Shown piece by piece: positions 1 to 11,324 of a stretch of 64,000 nucleotides of DNA. Origin of the DNA: Moniliella sp. 'wahieum' (Eukaryota; Basidiomycota; Moniliellomycetes; Moniliellales; Moniliellaceae); assembly GCA_003971905.1 (NCBI GenBank), contig RSEE01000076.1, forward strand, positions 248,001-312,000, in the 5' to 3' direction. A program made the translations under genes and the position numbers. A model generated the notes under the pieces. The model was not told the DNA's origin. It was given only the letters and a program-made list of their open reading frames with translations, and did not search any database. Within the stretch, counting starts at the first letter, position 1, and the number at the start of each line of letters is the position of its first letter.

Positions 1-636
1 AATCTGCACGAAGATGGGGTTGCACGACAACTCTTCTATATAGGCTCACCTCCACGTCGACAGCCAAGTGCGTTGTTTCGACTGAGCTCACAGTGCGACA
101 ATACAACAAGTCCAGACTGATCTCCGTCATGCTCTGTGCCCTGTTGCGTTCTTCACGCAACAAGTGCAAATGTAGACTGAGGTCATCTCGTAGGGGTACG
201 TCTTTGGGTGCGTGATGCACCTGTGCGCGCCCAGAAAATTAAAGTTCGGGGGCGGGGGACGTTGCACATGAAGCTCTGTGCGATAGCCGATCCTCAACAA
301 GCTGATTGTGCGCTCCATCAGGAACACCCCTCATCTTCTCAAAGAGCTGGGCACACTCATTTCTCAAGGAACCGACTGATGTAGAGGAAGAAGAGGATGA
401 AACGCGGCTCGAGAGGAAGGCCATTGCAGGTGGCCCGCATTATCATGGAGTGAGTGGAGACCCCGAGCGTTTTGGAGGACCACCAAGAATGGAAGAGGAG
501 GCTCACGCTTTGAGGGGCTTTTGGCGTAAAAGAAGGGCAAGAGTGCGTACCGGAAGGTGAGGTACATGCGGAAAAACACCTGGAACGTATTGGAACGGCC
601 CCGTTGCGATGGAAGTCACGAAGGCTATTTCATCGG
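1..636. other. Intergenic region upstream of tRNA-Gly
   Basis: No gene is recognised. One plus-strand open frame (306-560, 84 codons) has an acidic stretch and a basic C-terminus ending RVRTGR. It could be the last exon of a gene lying to the left, since an acceptor-like AAG precedes GAACCGACTGATG near 373, but it matches no family I know. Nothing else stands out. Confidence 0.3.
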
Positions 637-728
637 GCTTCAATGGGTTAGTGGTATACTATATCGTTGCCAAGCAGCTTCAAGCTTCTTCGCCTCGATA
701 TGACAGGGGTTCGATTCCCCTTTGAAGC
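637..728 (+). tRNA. tRNA-Gly(GCC) with a 22-nt intron
   Basis: A full cloverleaf can be drawn. The acceptor strands are GCTTCAA (637-643) and TTGAAGC (722-728). The anticodon stem is TATCG (662-666) with CGATA (696-700), and the T arm is AGGGG-TTCGATT-CCCCT. The loop reads TTGCCA, giving anticodon GCC at 669-671. A 22-nt intron (673-694) sits between positions 37 and 38, the normal eukaryotic place. A run of five T (732-736) follows as a Pol III stop. Oddity: the intron contains AGCTTCAAGCTTC, the same AAGCTT/TTCAAGC sequence that forms tandem arrays in intergenic DNA of this window. Confidence 0.88.
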
Positions 729-731
729 ATA

Positions 732-736
732 TTTTT
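732..736 (+). terminator. Pol III terminator of tRNA-Gly
   Basis: Five consecutive T residues lie 3 bp after the acceptor stem, as expected for RNA polymerase III termination. Confidence 0.7.
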
Positions 737-1266
737 GGTCGTTCACCGCCCTAGGCAACACGACAGAACCAACGAAGGTACAGTAGGGGATTTGGGGTTG
801 GGGATCTGTGAAAAGTGAATGGACGCAATACTGCGCGCCACTGTAACGTATATATTAGAGCCGTTCGCCTGCGCATCTTTGGAACAGGTTTTTTTCATTC
901 CACAAGTGGACCAGAACCCGACGGAGGGCAGCGTAAAGGTACTTTCCGTTTCCTTTCATACGACACTTTGCTGGTCGCATAAATCCCCCAGGAGAGCGCA
1001 GTATTATATGTTTTTCCTTCAACGGCTGGCCCACAGTAGACACCCGGCTATCTTGGAGGGTGGAAACCGCAGAGCAACAGACGTTTTGATCATGTATAGC
1101 TGAGCTGTACACACGAGCTTAGGAAATATTCCATCCCTCCAGAAAAAGGGAGAACACCGGAAGGACTGTGCAACAAGCTGGGCCTGGGATGCCATCATGC
1201 CATATAGAAACCTTGCGCCATGATATATGGACCATACTGCCCCGTGCTGGATGACGAGACAAGAGG

Positions 1267-1287
1267 TGATGCATGATGCATGACGCA
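1267..1287 (+). repeat. Heptad array, three units (cores TGCA, TGCA, CGCA)
   Basis: Three consecutive 7-bp units each begin with TGA. The first two carry the palindromic core TGCA and the third carries CGCA. It belongs to the TGA-N4 array family seen across the window. Confidence 0.75.
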
Positions 1288-1467
1288 GACCAACAGCAGC
1301 CGGGGTAAATTTTAAAGCCCGTCTCCTTGCCAGGCGGGCCAATGCCGTGGGCTGCCATGGCTTGGAGCCAAAGAGGAGGCCTGACGAGGCTCTCGCTGCA
1401 TGTCTTCCTCCCATGGGACAAGACCGTGGAATCGATGCCGTCTCAATCGGCAGCAACGTGATACTTT

Positions 1468-1480
1468 AGGGTTAGGGTTG
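1468..1480 (+). repeat. Short interstitial TTAGGG tract
   Basis: Two tandem TTAGGG units, the telomere repeat of many fungi, stand alone in intergenic DNA. It is too short to be a telomere and may be chance or a repair scar. Confidence 0.4.
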
Positions 1481-1792
1481 GCATGGCGAGACAGTGAGTT
1501 TTTTGTGGTTGCAACAATCCACCATCAGCTTCCGGCCCGGACAACGATCCAAAGAGGCCAACAGTAGGCTTATCGATCAAAGTCATCCTCACTGGCCTCC
1601 ATTGCGGGTGCGTTCCTAACAGGTCGAGTCAACTATGGCATCCACTATCAAGACTGGTCCCACGCACTAAGCCACTGGCCTTGGCGCCCTCACAATCGCA
1701 AGCAGAAGAGAAGGGAGAGATTACTGTTCAATAGGTTGGCTACTCCCCACCGACTTGTCTGGTCCTCCAACGCAGTCCACTCGCCAAAGGGA

Positions 1793-4700
1793 TCAATCCG
1801 GCCCAACCACAACGAGCACGTCCCGGGGACGGATGAAAAGACCGACGGATTTTGTGCTGTCCCGCTGCGGCACCATGACCGACAGGGGGGAAGTGCTGCG
1901 GAACGAAAGAGGTGGCGAATCGGTCAAGGAACGCGTGCCTGGGCCCGACGATGCACCCGACCACCTCCGTCCGCCTGCCCGACCCAAGGGGTGGAGAGGC
2001 GAAGTGGCGCGAGTATGGGGGGAGGAGCGCCCAGGATCAAGATTGGCCAGCCTGTCGGCCGGCGGTCCATCCCACACGCTGCCCCCAGACAGGGTGAGGA
2101 GACGCTGGACGCGGGCCCAACGTGCCTGGCGATGCTGCACGGTTGCCGAGGTGGGGATGCCACGTAGGTTCATCGTGTGTGTGTGCAACTGCGACTGCGT
2201 TAGTGTCTCGTCCTGCTCCCCCGGGCGAGAGGTCCATGCTGAGGGCAAGGGTGGGGAGGACGCGGGTCGCCAGGGCTGGATCGGCGGCCACGGATGGTGG
2301 AAGTACTGCCGCCACTCCAGCGAGGAAATGGGTCATGGGACGAAGGATGGGGCATACCACCTGTGCTGGAGCGGCTGCGAGCACGATCAACCATAGGCGA
2401 GCCAAAGGGAGAGAGCCACTGGCTTGTTCCGGTCGCACGGTCTCCGAGGGAGAAGAAGTGGTGGCCTTCAATGGAGCCATCGGTTCGAATCGCTCCGTCC
2501 CGGTCCAGTTGCATGCTCGTTTCTCGAATAGTGCGGGCCAAGGGGAGCGCCTCCAGCGCCCTGGGAAAGGGGGAAGGGATTTCGACCCCGACCCAGACCC
2601 CCTGGCGACCGGGGACAGGACCAATGTACTTGATCAACGCACGGAAGCGACCGATCTTCGGTGCGATCACACACGAGATGCCTTGGCTCAACCGCGTTGG
2701 TTCCGCCATTTCGTCGACCGACTCGGCCTCAATGGTGGGCAACTTCCCATGCGGATCGGTGGCTGCTGACGTAGGCCGGGATGCAGACACGCTCGTGTCG
2801 AACAGAGGCAATCGAGTCGTTGGGCCAAGAGGGGGAGGGAGTAAGGATCGAAACACTTGAGTCGCTCGGGTCGGGACCACCAACTTCAATGCCCGTCCCC
2901 GTGTCCCGCTGGTGAGACGGCAGCAGCATTTGCACCACAGGCACTGGCGGCACCGGAGGTTCTTCCTCCATCCGATGTTGGGGACGGATGGTATCACCAG
3001 AGGTGCTACTAACGATCGCAGCTCCGTGGGCATCTGCCTCCACCTCACTGGCACTCGCATCCGCGGTCGTCATCGTGACCGAGTCGGAGGGTTCGAGATC
3101 CTCACTCCCCATCTCAGGCTTGGGAAGCATAGCGAGATTTGTGCTCAGAACCATCGCTGGCGCCGGCGCCGGCGCTGGCTCGGGCTCCCTGGCTCTTGGC
3201 TCTGCCTCTGCCTCTGCCTCTGCCTTGGCTTTGGCTCTGCTTCTGGCTCAACAGCGGGCTCCAGAGCAAGAGCTGAGGGAATAGTGGGTTTGGGCTCGGT
3301 GTCAGACTTGGGCTCGGACTCGGGCTTGGACTCTGGCTCTGGCTTTGGCTCTGGCATTGGCTCAGGAGCGGGCTCCAGAGCAGAAGCTAAGGGAATAGTG
3401 GGCTTGGGCTCGGTCTCGGGCGTAGGCTCTGGATCTGGCTCTGACTCGGGCTCTGGATCAACAGCGGGCTCCACAGCAGGAGCTGGGGGAATAGTGTGCT
3501 TGGGCTCGGTGTCGAGCTTGGGCTCGGTCTCGGTCTTGAGCTCCGTCTCGGGTGTGGGCTCGGTCTCTGGCTCTGGCTCTGGCTCTGGCTTTGGCTCAAC
3601 AGCGGGCTCCAGAGCAGGAGTTGAGGGAAGAGTGGGCATGTGCTCGGGCTCGGTCTTGAGCTCGGTGTCGGTCTTGAGCTCGGTGTCGGGCTTGAGCTCG
3701 GTGTCGATCTTGAGCTCAGGTTCGGTGTCGGGCTTGGGCTCGGTCTCGATCTTAAGCTCGGGCCTGGGCGTGGGTTCGGGCATTGTATCAAGCGCGTGAG
3801 GAGACGAGATGGGATGTTCGGCCTGGGTTGGCGTGTGTTGAGGCGTCGTCTCAAGCGAGGAATCGACGACAGATGGCTCTTCAATCGTAACGGGTGTCGC
3901 CGGTATCGATGCCGGCGTATCCATCGGACGTGTGATTTCGGGCTCGGGGTTGGCAAGCGCGACGGACCCGGAATCCGCCTTAGCAGTAGGCGGCGTCATC
4001 GCAGTCGAGGACGATGCGACCTCGGTAGGAGGCGGTACAGAAGGCAAGGAAGGAGCAGGCACAGCCTTGTCACCAACGGCAAGAGGGGTAACAAGGGGAG
4101 TGGTTGCACCGCTTGGCTCAGAGCGCCGAGGATGAGGATGAGGAGGGGATTGAATGGCCACATTCTTCTCCCCTTCTGTACCCCGACGGGCAGGGACGAG
4201 GCGCCGAACAGCAATCTTTCCGGGTGGTACAGGAGAACTTTTGCCCCCTGGAGCGGGGAGGGGGAAGCCCCTCCACGCGAGAGGGTGCGAGAAGGTGGGT
4301 GGCAGCAGAGAGAGTGCGTGCACGTGCGGGCGAGGGAGGAGGACGCACAGGCAAGCGGTCCTTCGGTGCTTCCTTCGGCAAGCTTACACGGCTTAGGCGA
4401 GACGGAACAGCCTTCTCCCTTTCGGTACGAGAGACGGTACTGTTGGTTCGAATGCGCGGGGGCTGAAACGGGGTCAGTGGGCAGATGAAAAAAGGGGAAG
4501 GAGACATACCGAAGCGAGTGTGGAAAGTGGCTTGGTCATGGTGGGGGGAAGCAGGTTTGGACCTCAGCGTTGTAGCAGACTTAGGCCGCGTCGTGCTGGG
4601 TGAGGGACTGGGCGTCAGGCGGGTCCGTGACGCTGGACCAGAGGCCGTAGGCGTGGCGGGGCTCGTAGCTTGAGGGGAACGGCTCGGGGCCCGGCTAAGG

Positions 4701-7700
4701 GAGGTACGGATGGGTCGAGCATCGGGGCTGGGCAGTGGACGGGTCGGAGTAGGGGGGCTCGGCCGAGGAGTGCGGCTAGTCGCCGTAGATGGTCTGGCCG
4801 TCTTGGTCTGCAGAGACGTAGGTTTCGGTGGTCCCCGCGCGCTTAAGGCGGATGAGGGGCGCTCAGCGCCTGAGGTGGCGCGCGTCCTGGATGTACTCAA
4901 ACTCGACGTCCGTGGGCCAGGGCGAAGGGCTGCCGTAGATGTGCGAGGGCTCGGCGGTGAACTGGGAAGCCCACCACGTATCGGGCTCGGGCGGTGTCCT
5001 GCCGTAGATGTACGAGGGCTCGACGGCGAGCTGGAAAGCGCACCATGTGGGGCGGAGGGCTGTCGTCGATGTACGAGGGCTCGTCGGTGAGCTGGGAGGT
5101 GCACCATGTGTCGACACAGGCCGGGGTTGACGCGATGGGGACCCAGGAGGGACTCGAGCGCCTTGGGACAGAACCCTCACTCGGATCGGCTTCCCTGGCA
5201 CCCACGGGAAGGGGAAGACGGAGACCCCATACTGGTGGGAGACAGTGTCATCGGGGCCTTGCGGGCAGCGTCCTTGGATGGTGGGGCCGGGGACTTCGAG
5301 TGCACCTCTTTCGAGTGCACCTCCTTCGGGTGCGCCTCCTTCGAGTGCACCTCCTTCGATGGTGTCTGAGGCGAAGCTGGCTCGGGAACTGGATCTGGTT
5401 CGAGAGCTGGGTCTCGCCCGAGAACTGGATCTGACTCGGGAGCTGGCGCGGGAGCTGGCTCTGGTTCGCGAACTGGATGTGACGCGGGAGCTGAATCTTG
5501 CTTGGGAACTGGATCTGGCTCAGGAACAGGATCTCGCTTGGGAGCTGGATCTGACTCGGGAGCTGGATCTGGCGTGGGAGCTGGCTCTGGCTCGCGAACT
5601 GGATCCGGCTCAGGAACTAGATCTGGCGCGGGAGCTGGATCTGGTTCGCGAACTGGATCCGGCTCAGGAACTAGATCTGGCGCGGGAGCTGGATCTGGTT
5701 CGCGAACTGAATGTGGCTCGGGGGCTGGATCTGGCTTGGGAACTGGATCTCGCTCGGGAGCTGGATCTGACGCGGGAGCTGGATCTGACTCGAGAAGTCG
5801 GTGTGGCTCGGGAGCTGGATCTTGTTCGGGAACCGGATCTTGCTCGGGAGCTGGACCTGGGTCGGGAACTGGATCTGGGTCGGGAACTGGATCTGACGCG
5901 CGAACTGGATCTGGCTCGGCCCCGAGTCGCATGTCGGCTCGACCGCCTGAACCGGTTGAGTCCCAGATGAAGGTGACGGAATCGGCTCATCATGGGGCCC
6001 GGAACTCGACTCAACTTTCACCACAGCTTTCGCCACAACCATGGGCGGAGCAGATGGAAGTTGAAGAGGAAAGTCTTCCTCTTCGGTTTCCGAATGGGGG
6101 TCCTCCTGCGCATCAGCCCAATGGATGTCGTGCGAATCGGCACTCTCCGTCTCTCCCGCGTGAGGTTCGTCGGTAGAAATAGTAGTAGGAAGTGCCTGTG
6201 ACTCAGCTGGGGCCGGGTCAGGTGGTGCAGGAGATGCATCCAGCTCCAAGGTAGAGACCGCGGGGGAGCAGGCTGCGCAACAGGAACTGGGTCTTGCTTC
6301 TCAGCTGGGAGGTCGGTTGCAGTCGCTGGGGCAGGAGGTGGAGCAGGAGATGCATCCAGCTCCAAGGTAGAGAGCGGGGGGGGCAGGCTGCGCAACAGGA
6401 ACTGTATCTTGCTCCTCTGCTGGGAGGGTTGCAGTCACCGGGGCAGGAGAGGGTTTTCTCCCCACGTCGGGGGGGTGATAGCAATTATGGGTGGGAACGA
6501 CGCGGGATCGGCTTGGTCCGTAGCTGACATAGCTCGGGCGGCGGCGCGGTTAATCGCTTGGGCACGGAGATTGATAGGCCCTGCTGGACGAACGTCCTCC
6601 TCCTCGGTCGCTTGTTTGGGTGAACCATCGGGGGGTGCAGGGGAAGAGAAGAAGCACTGTCGGACTCTGTGTCACTTACCGTCACCTCCCGTGCCAAGGG
6701 GAGGGCGAAAAGGACGGTTTCCCATCCTCTGTGCCCTCAGTCTCCTTCGCAACAGCAGATGGCGGAGAAAGCAAGGCATCTGGCTGAACACTGATCGCAA
6801 CGGCAATTTCGTCCCGAGTCCATCGCTTAATGGAATCAAACGCCCCCTTGGTGCGCAAGAAGGTCCACTGTGCCTTGAGCATCTGGTTGATTTCTCCAAT
6901 AGCACGCTGCATCTCGGCCTGTACAGCAAGTACCGGCTCATCCTCGCCGTTCGACCCCAGGACAAGCGGGACACATCCTGCACCAAGAAGCCCTTCCCCA
7001 ACTAAGACTTCATACACTGCAGGGGCAGCAGTGGGATCGGTCTTGCTGATCCGCTCATTGGGAGAAGCAATGCCGAGCACAGCCAAAACACGCTGCATGA
7101 CAACACGAATGACCTCCAACGCGCCTGCTGGATCTTGAGTCAATGCCAAGTAAGAACGCGAGGCTGTTTCGCTAGAAGAACGAGAGCCCGAAATTGCTAC
7201 CAGCGTTCGCCAGGCCCGCGAACGCAACAAAGCATCCAAAGCCGAGGGACGTTGTACGAGGAACCCCCCAAGTCCTGAGCGACCGTGGCGCATAGTTGGC
7301 GTACACGGGCAACCCAGCGGAGAATGGGAAGTAAGCATTGCTCCTGTTGGAGGGGCCGAGGCACCCTTTCCCGGCGTTGCAGCAACAGAGGCGAGCACCT
7401 TCATTGCCCGTTGAACATTTTGCGCTGCGAGGAGGAGTGCATATGCTGCCCGTTCTCCTGCTTCCTCGTCCTCCTCTTGAGAGAGAGCCTGGACCTGGGC
7501 AAACACTTTTGCTGCAAGTTCCTTGCGTGTCGTCGCCGGGAGACGTCCTGTGCAACGTGTAGGCCAAAGGGCAGCAATGTACTCCGGATCCGAGAGGAGT
7601 TGGGAGGCGCGAGCACGCAAGTGCAATCTAGCTGCAGTGGAGGCCAAAGCGTTCTCTGCAGCAGCAGAAGAGAAAGGAGGGGATGGGGTAGAGGGAAGCG

Positions 7701-9395
7701 CAAGGGCGCGCGTGGCGGGTTGAAAGGCGACGCGGATGATCCGCGTAACTTTGGTTAGACACTTTTCGCACGGCGCGCCTGGGACACACGCGCACTCTTC
7801 CCCCACCCCCCTGCAAATGTGGGGGCTGAGGACCGACGTAAGTTAAACTCCCCCGCTCGCACGGCCAAAGCCGAGGCGACGCACGCGCTCAGTTCAGGAA
7901 GCCGGAGAGACTCGCCGGTAGCAAGCGCATCCGCCAGGGCGCGCGTGTTGAGTCGCAACAAGGCGGCAATTGTGGGCGCATGGGCGACCGAAGGAGAAAG
8001 GGCATCTTTATTGGAAGCGCCTCCACCACCAAGACTGAAACGGACGCTGCCTGAGTAGAGAAATGCAATGGCCAAATGAACGCTGGCTCGCGTAAATTCT
8101 GGTCCAGATAAAACCAGCTCAAGAGGTCCTGTCGGCTGGTTTCGCCGTGCATGCTTGAGGGCCGAGGCGAACCATGAGCTCCTAGCGGAAAGGAGGAAAG
8201 AATGCGCGGTAAAAATGATGCCATCCTGCTCGTCCATCCCAAGATCATCGTCGTCAAACTCAAGATCCAAGTCCAAGTGGGAATCAGCATCTGACTCGAG
8301 ATCGAGGCTGAGTATACTCTGGTCGTCTCCACCATCAATGGCAGAGCGCATTGTGGCCAGACTCTGACGGCTGCGATTGCTGGCTGCCATGTGCATCTCC
8401 CGCAGGGCTGAGCGCGGTCTTGAAGGTGGTGCCGAGTCGGGGCGGGCTTGGAAGAAGGAAAGACCCGGATGCGCACATCGGCAAACAACCCACTACGCCA
8501 CATGTACATCAGATCGTCCTGGAGCTTGAGCGTTGCTTCGGCCGGGTTGCTGCCTCTTCGGCCGACTGGCCTTCGTAGAGAAAAGCAAAAGCCTCGGCAC
8601 CGAGGGAAGAATGAGCTGTATACAGTTGTTCGAGTGCTGCCTGAAGTGCGCTCCCTTCAGCGAGAGAGATGGGTCCACGCACGTCCATCGTCCTGGACGC
8701 GGGAGGTGGCAGAAGGGTCGTGACTGAGGCTGCGTCGGGTGCAGGGTCGGAGGGGATGGGGGCTGATATCTGGAGGGAGCCACCACGCAAGCCTGTCAGC
8801 ACATCGATCTTGGAGGGCGATGCGATCGAAGGCTCGCGGGCGTGCAAGGTGGATGGATGGGCAATCGCAGCACGGAGGCCGCTCCAAGCACTAGGAGCAT
8901 GATGATGCGGGGTCGGCTCGCACCGTTGCTTCGCGCGGCACTGGATGAGGAAGGGCCGATTGTCGTGGCAGCAGACTCGGCGGAACGGACAGTCGATACA
9001 CTCTCGGCCCGCGAACGACCGTGAGCACCCTCGCCAGCATCGGGGCCGGCGAGGTAGCGCGCATGGAACGCAGGTGGAGCACGCGCATACAGCAGGGCTG
9101 GACAGGCAGAGAGAAGGGCGGGTCAGAGGCAGGCATACAACATGAGGATGGCCAGCACGGCAGGACACGAGGCACGTACCCTTGTGTGCGTAGATGCACG
9201 TGGTCGGTGCACCGGCCGCGGTGGCTTCGACGTCCCAGCGCACGTCGGGGGTGAGGAGGGCAGCATGGGAGTAGGCAAGGGAGAGCGCCCGGCGCCACTG
9301 GGCCAGTGCCTGGGCGTCGGCTGCGGCTGGACAAGCATGCCGGCGTCCAGGACGGACGGGCCCGCAGCCATCACGGGCGCGGTTGTGGTCGCCAT
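1793..9395 (-). CDS. Large BTB/POZ and CAP-Gly domain protein
   Basis: One long gene, read from 9395 (ATG, protein starts MATTTAPVM) to a stop at 1793. The N-terminal BTB is cut by an 82-nt intron (9098-9179, GTACGT donor); spliced it reads [20 protein letters not shown] second BTB follows (about 8510-8150: [13 protein letters not shown], then [20 protein letters not shown]). A cysteine-containing helical region begins [18 protein letters not shown] (about 7750). Then come NLS-like KRPRRR (about 6600), S/P-rich and E-P-D-P repeat tracts (about 6000-3150), a 47-nt intron (4463-4509), and CAP-Gly: [29 protein letters not shown], and finally [14 protein letters not shown] at the C-terminus. CAP-Gly domains bind EEY/F tails of tubulin or EB proteins; BTB mediates dimerisation. 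A microtubule-linked scaffold role is inferred. The frame changes several times, probably consensus errors plus unresolved introns. It could instead be two adjacent genes split near 6.5 kb. Confidence 0.62.
3180..3800 (-). repeat. Coding higher-order repeat in the BTB/CAP-Gly gene
   Basis: Four diverged copies of a unit of about 110-140 bp, separated by hexamer-like E-P/T-E-P codon repeats. On the minus strand each copy encodes a variant of [16 protein letters not shown] (others: [46 protein letters not shown]). The tract is open in several frames on both strands, so large overlapping open frames there are not evidence of extra genes. Confidence 0.75.
4463..4509 (-). other. Spliceosomal intron in the BTB/CAP-Gly gene
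   Basis: On the minus strand the donor is GTATGT, directly after an open S/P-rich frame ending HTRFG, and the acceptor is TTTCAG, directly before [17 protein letters not shown]. At 47 nt it is the shortest intron I can place in the window. Confidence 0.6.
4917..5105 (-). repeat. Three tandem ~24-residue coding repeats
   Basis: Three copies of a unit of about 63-75 bp. Minus-strand products are variants of [34 protein letters not shown] and [17 protein letters not shown], with P-rich linkers of different length. Conserved W, Q, EPS and I positions point to selection on this reading frame. It lies inside the BTB/CAP-Gly gene. Confidence 0.6.
5380..5935 (-). repeat. Short-unit coding repeat (Asp/Glu-Pro rich)
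   Basis: About 550 bp of degenerate 6/12/18-bp units of the type GGAACTGGATCT on the plus strand. The minus strand gives a long E-P-D-P-V/A-P tract in one frame and an I-Q-F/L-P tract in another; the acidic frame fits the rest of the gene better. The tract has no stops in four or more frames, so frame choice within it is uncertain. Confidence 0.7.
9098..9179 (-). other. Intron in the first BTB domain
   Basis: Donor GTACGTG follows codons AHK plus G, and acceptor CTGTCCAG precedes CCCTGCTGTATGC. Splicing restores a continuous BTB segment ([19 protein letters not shown]). Length is 82 nt. Confidence 0.7.
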
Positions 9396-11324
9396 GGCGA
9401 TCGCCGTGTGGGGCGGGGCGGCGTGGCAGACGGGGTGGAGGCTGGGAGCAGCGTCGGCGCCGGCCAGCTCGGCGCTCGGCCTGCCCCACCGCGCGAGCCC
9501 GCAGGCGATGGCCAGCGGCCGGCGCGGGCTGCGGCGTGCTGGCGCCCACGTGACCTGTCTCGCCCGCTGTGCGCGCCGCCAGTGTCGCTGCCCGCCTGCG
9601 TTGCGCGCGCCGCCACACTGCCCCCGTGCCTCGCTCACAGCCCCTGGGGCACGCAGCTTTTGAAATGGGCAGGTGACGCCGCCTGGTCGGGCGACTACTG
9701 ACTCTGGTGGGGTGACTACTCAAGCGCTCAGCGGCCCCAATCGAACATCCCGCACACGCTCCACATCATCCCCACCCGCATCAACCACCGCGCCTGTTGG
9801 ATCTACATTGCTGGCGTCTCTCGACGCATGCGGCAACGAAACGGCACCACCCAATCAGCGTACCATGCAGACGGACGAGCGAGTCAAGCAACAAAGGTGT
9901 CCATCTGAGCGTCGGCGGCATCTTTCTTTCTTGTGGAACTCTGGGGCTGATGTAACTCCGGTCCACTGTGTGCTTTCCAAATCGGAGAGATGCAGCGCAT
10001 AGGTGAACACGGGAGAGCACGTGGAGCATCCATGAGCGTTCATGCGCTTCGCGGCAAACATCGACTATAGCAAACGTTTCACAGTTACCACATCATTGGG
10101 GAAGTTATACTCCCAGAGGCTCGAATATCTTTTCGGGGGGTTGAACGCATGGAACGCGTGTTAGTAGTAGGTATTAGTTTCGTAGACGGATGCCGAATCA
10201 GACGCGTTGCGACATTCAGCCTCCTTCGTAAAGCAAGAAGGAACTTCAATCCTTGGGCCCTTGTCGCCCCTCCGTTTCTTTCGGGCGCGTGATGTGAGAT
10301 GTTACAGCCTCTGTGAGGACGACCAGGTGTACCAACCATAATCATCGTCTTCCACTTTCCCAAGGAGGTTTCCGCCCGATGCACCAGGCTTTCCCACTGG
10401 GGTCTTTTACAGAATGTATATCCTTCCTATCACGGGCTGTCCCGGTCACAGAGGGCTCACCAGGTTGGTAGAGTGGTATTTCGTAGAGAACGGAAGGACG
10501 ACTCAGGTAGTTACGTGCTTGACCTGGTGGGCAGGTGCGAGCGGAGCCAGGGACAAGGAGTGGCCTCTGGGCATATTGCAGAGGCGGCTGCAGGAATGGC
10601 AAGGCTGCGAGTGCCCGCCTTGGGGTCAGGAATAGTTCAGCCTGTCTGAAGCCTCTAGGACTTAGAGATGGAGAGGCAGCGGAGAACAATCACTGCCAGA
10701 GCTAAGACTGGACAGGGGAACGTAGCCTGTGGCTGGAAGAGAACCCACTCGATAAGACTGGTGGGATTGAATTCCATGTGGCCAACGGTGGGCGCACGCG
10801 ACTTGACTGATAAGTCGGTGGCCCCAATAGGAGGCCACCAAGTCGTGGGTATCCTTGCGACAATTGCCGCCACGTCCCCGCTTCCATCTATCTTTCTCTG
10901 TTGCACCTGTGGCAACCAAACCCCAGTTTCAAAGTCTTCCTGTCTTCCTTTATAAACCTCCCTATTGCGTCTGTTTTCCCTTTTACAATGGCCTGTATCC
11001 ATCTCGTATAGGCGGAGATCTTTCCTCTCACCTTCCATTTTCGTCCTCTTCCGTCGCCTCTTCCGTCGCCTCTCTCCCGTTCACTACCTGACCATTTCCA
11101 GCCAATTGACCCAGTACAGGCACCCTCTTCTCCACGTAGTTGCCTCCTGTCATTCGGCATCGCCTTTCAGCTCCCGTCCACCCGCTCTCAGTGTTCCACT
11201 TCAACTTGAGCACAAGGCGACTTTTATTGTCGCGCAGATGCGTGGCCACTCGGTCCACCGTGTATGGTTTGACCAACAACGGCCACCCTTGGTTTTGGAC
11301 TCGGGATGTGAGAGCGCGCTCTAC
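9396..11324. other. Gene-poor intergenic region
   Basis: No gene is supported. Overlapping open frames at 9142-9723 are shadows of the BTB gene start or GC-rich promoter DNA. A variant of the window's shared promoter motif (CACACTGCCCCCGTGC, 9614-9629) lies 219 bp upstream of the BTB start codon. The rest (about 10,000-11,300) has unlinked short frames and a TATA-like TTTATAAAC near 10,950. Confidence 0.4.

Larger units (their letters stand above)
737..1792. other. Intergenic region with heptad array and telomere-like tract
   Basis: No gene is supported. The stretch holds a small 7-bp array (1267-1287) and two TTAGGG units (1468-1480). Open frames on both strands overlap each other and show no family resemblance. 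Confidence 0.5.

Noticed and set aside
2912-3799. 295-codon plus-strand Gly-Ser repeat frame
   Set aside because: Same cause: reverse reading of the minus-strand acidic repeat.
5245-5970. 241-codon plus-strand frame of repeating E-L-D-L-A/V-R-E-L
   Set aside because: It is the reverse reading of the coding repeat in the BTB/CAP-Gly gene and is perfectly periodic. Stops are absent because the unit lacks them.
8509-9723. 404-codon minus-strand frame starting MSSHPTRVSSRPTRRRH as a separate gene
   Set aside because: Its left part is upstream GC-rich DNA and it reads through the first BTB intron; the spliced ATG 9,395 model explains the homology better.
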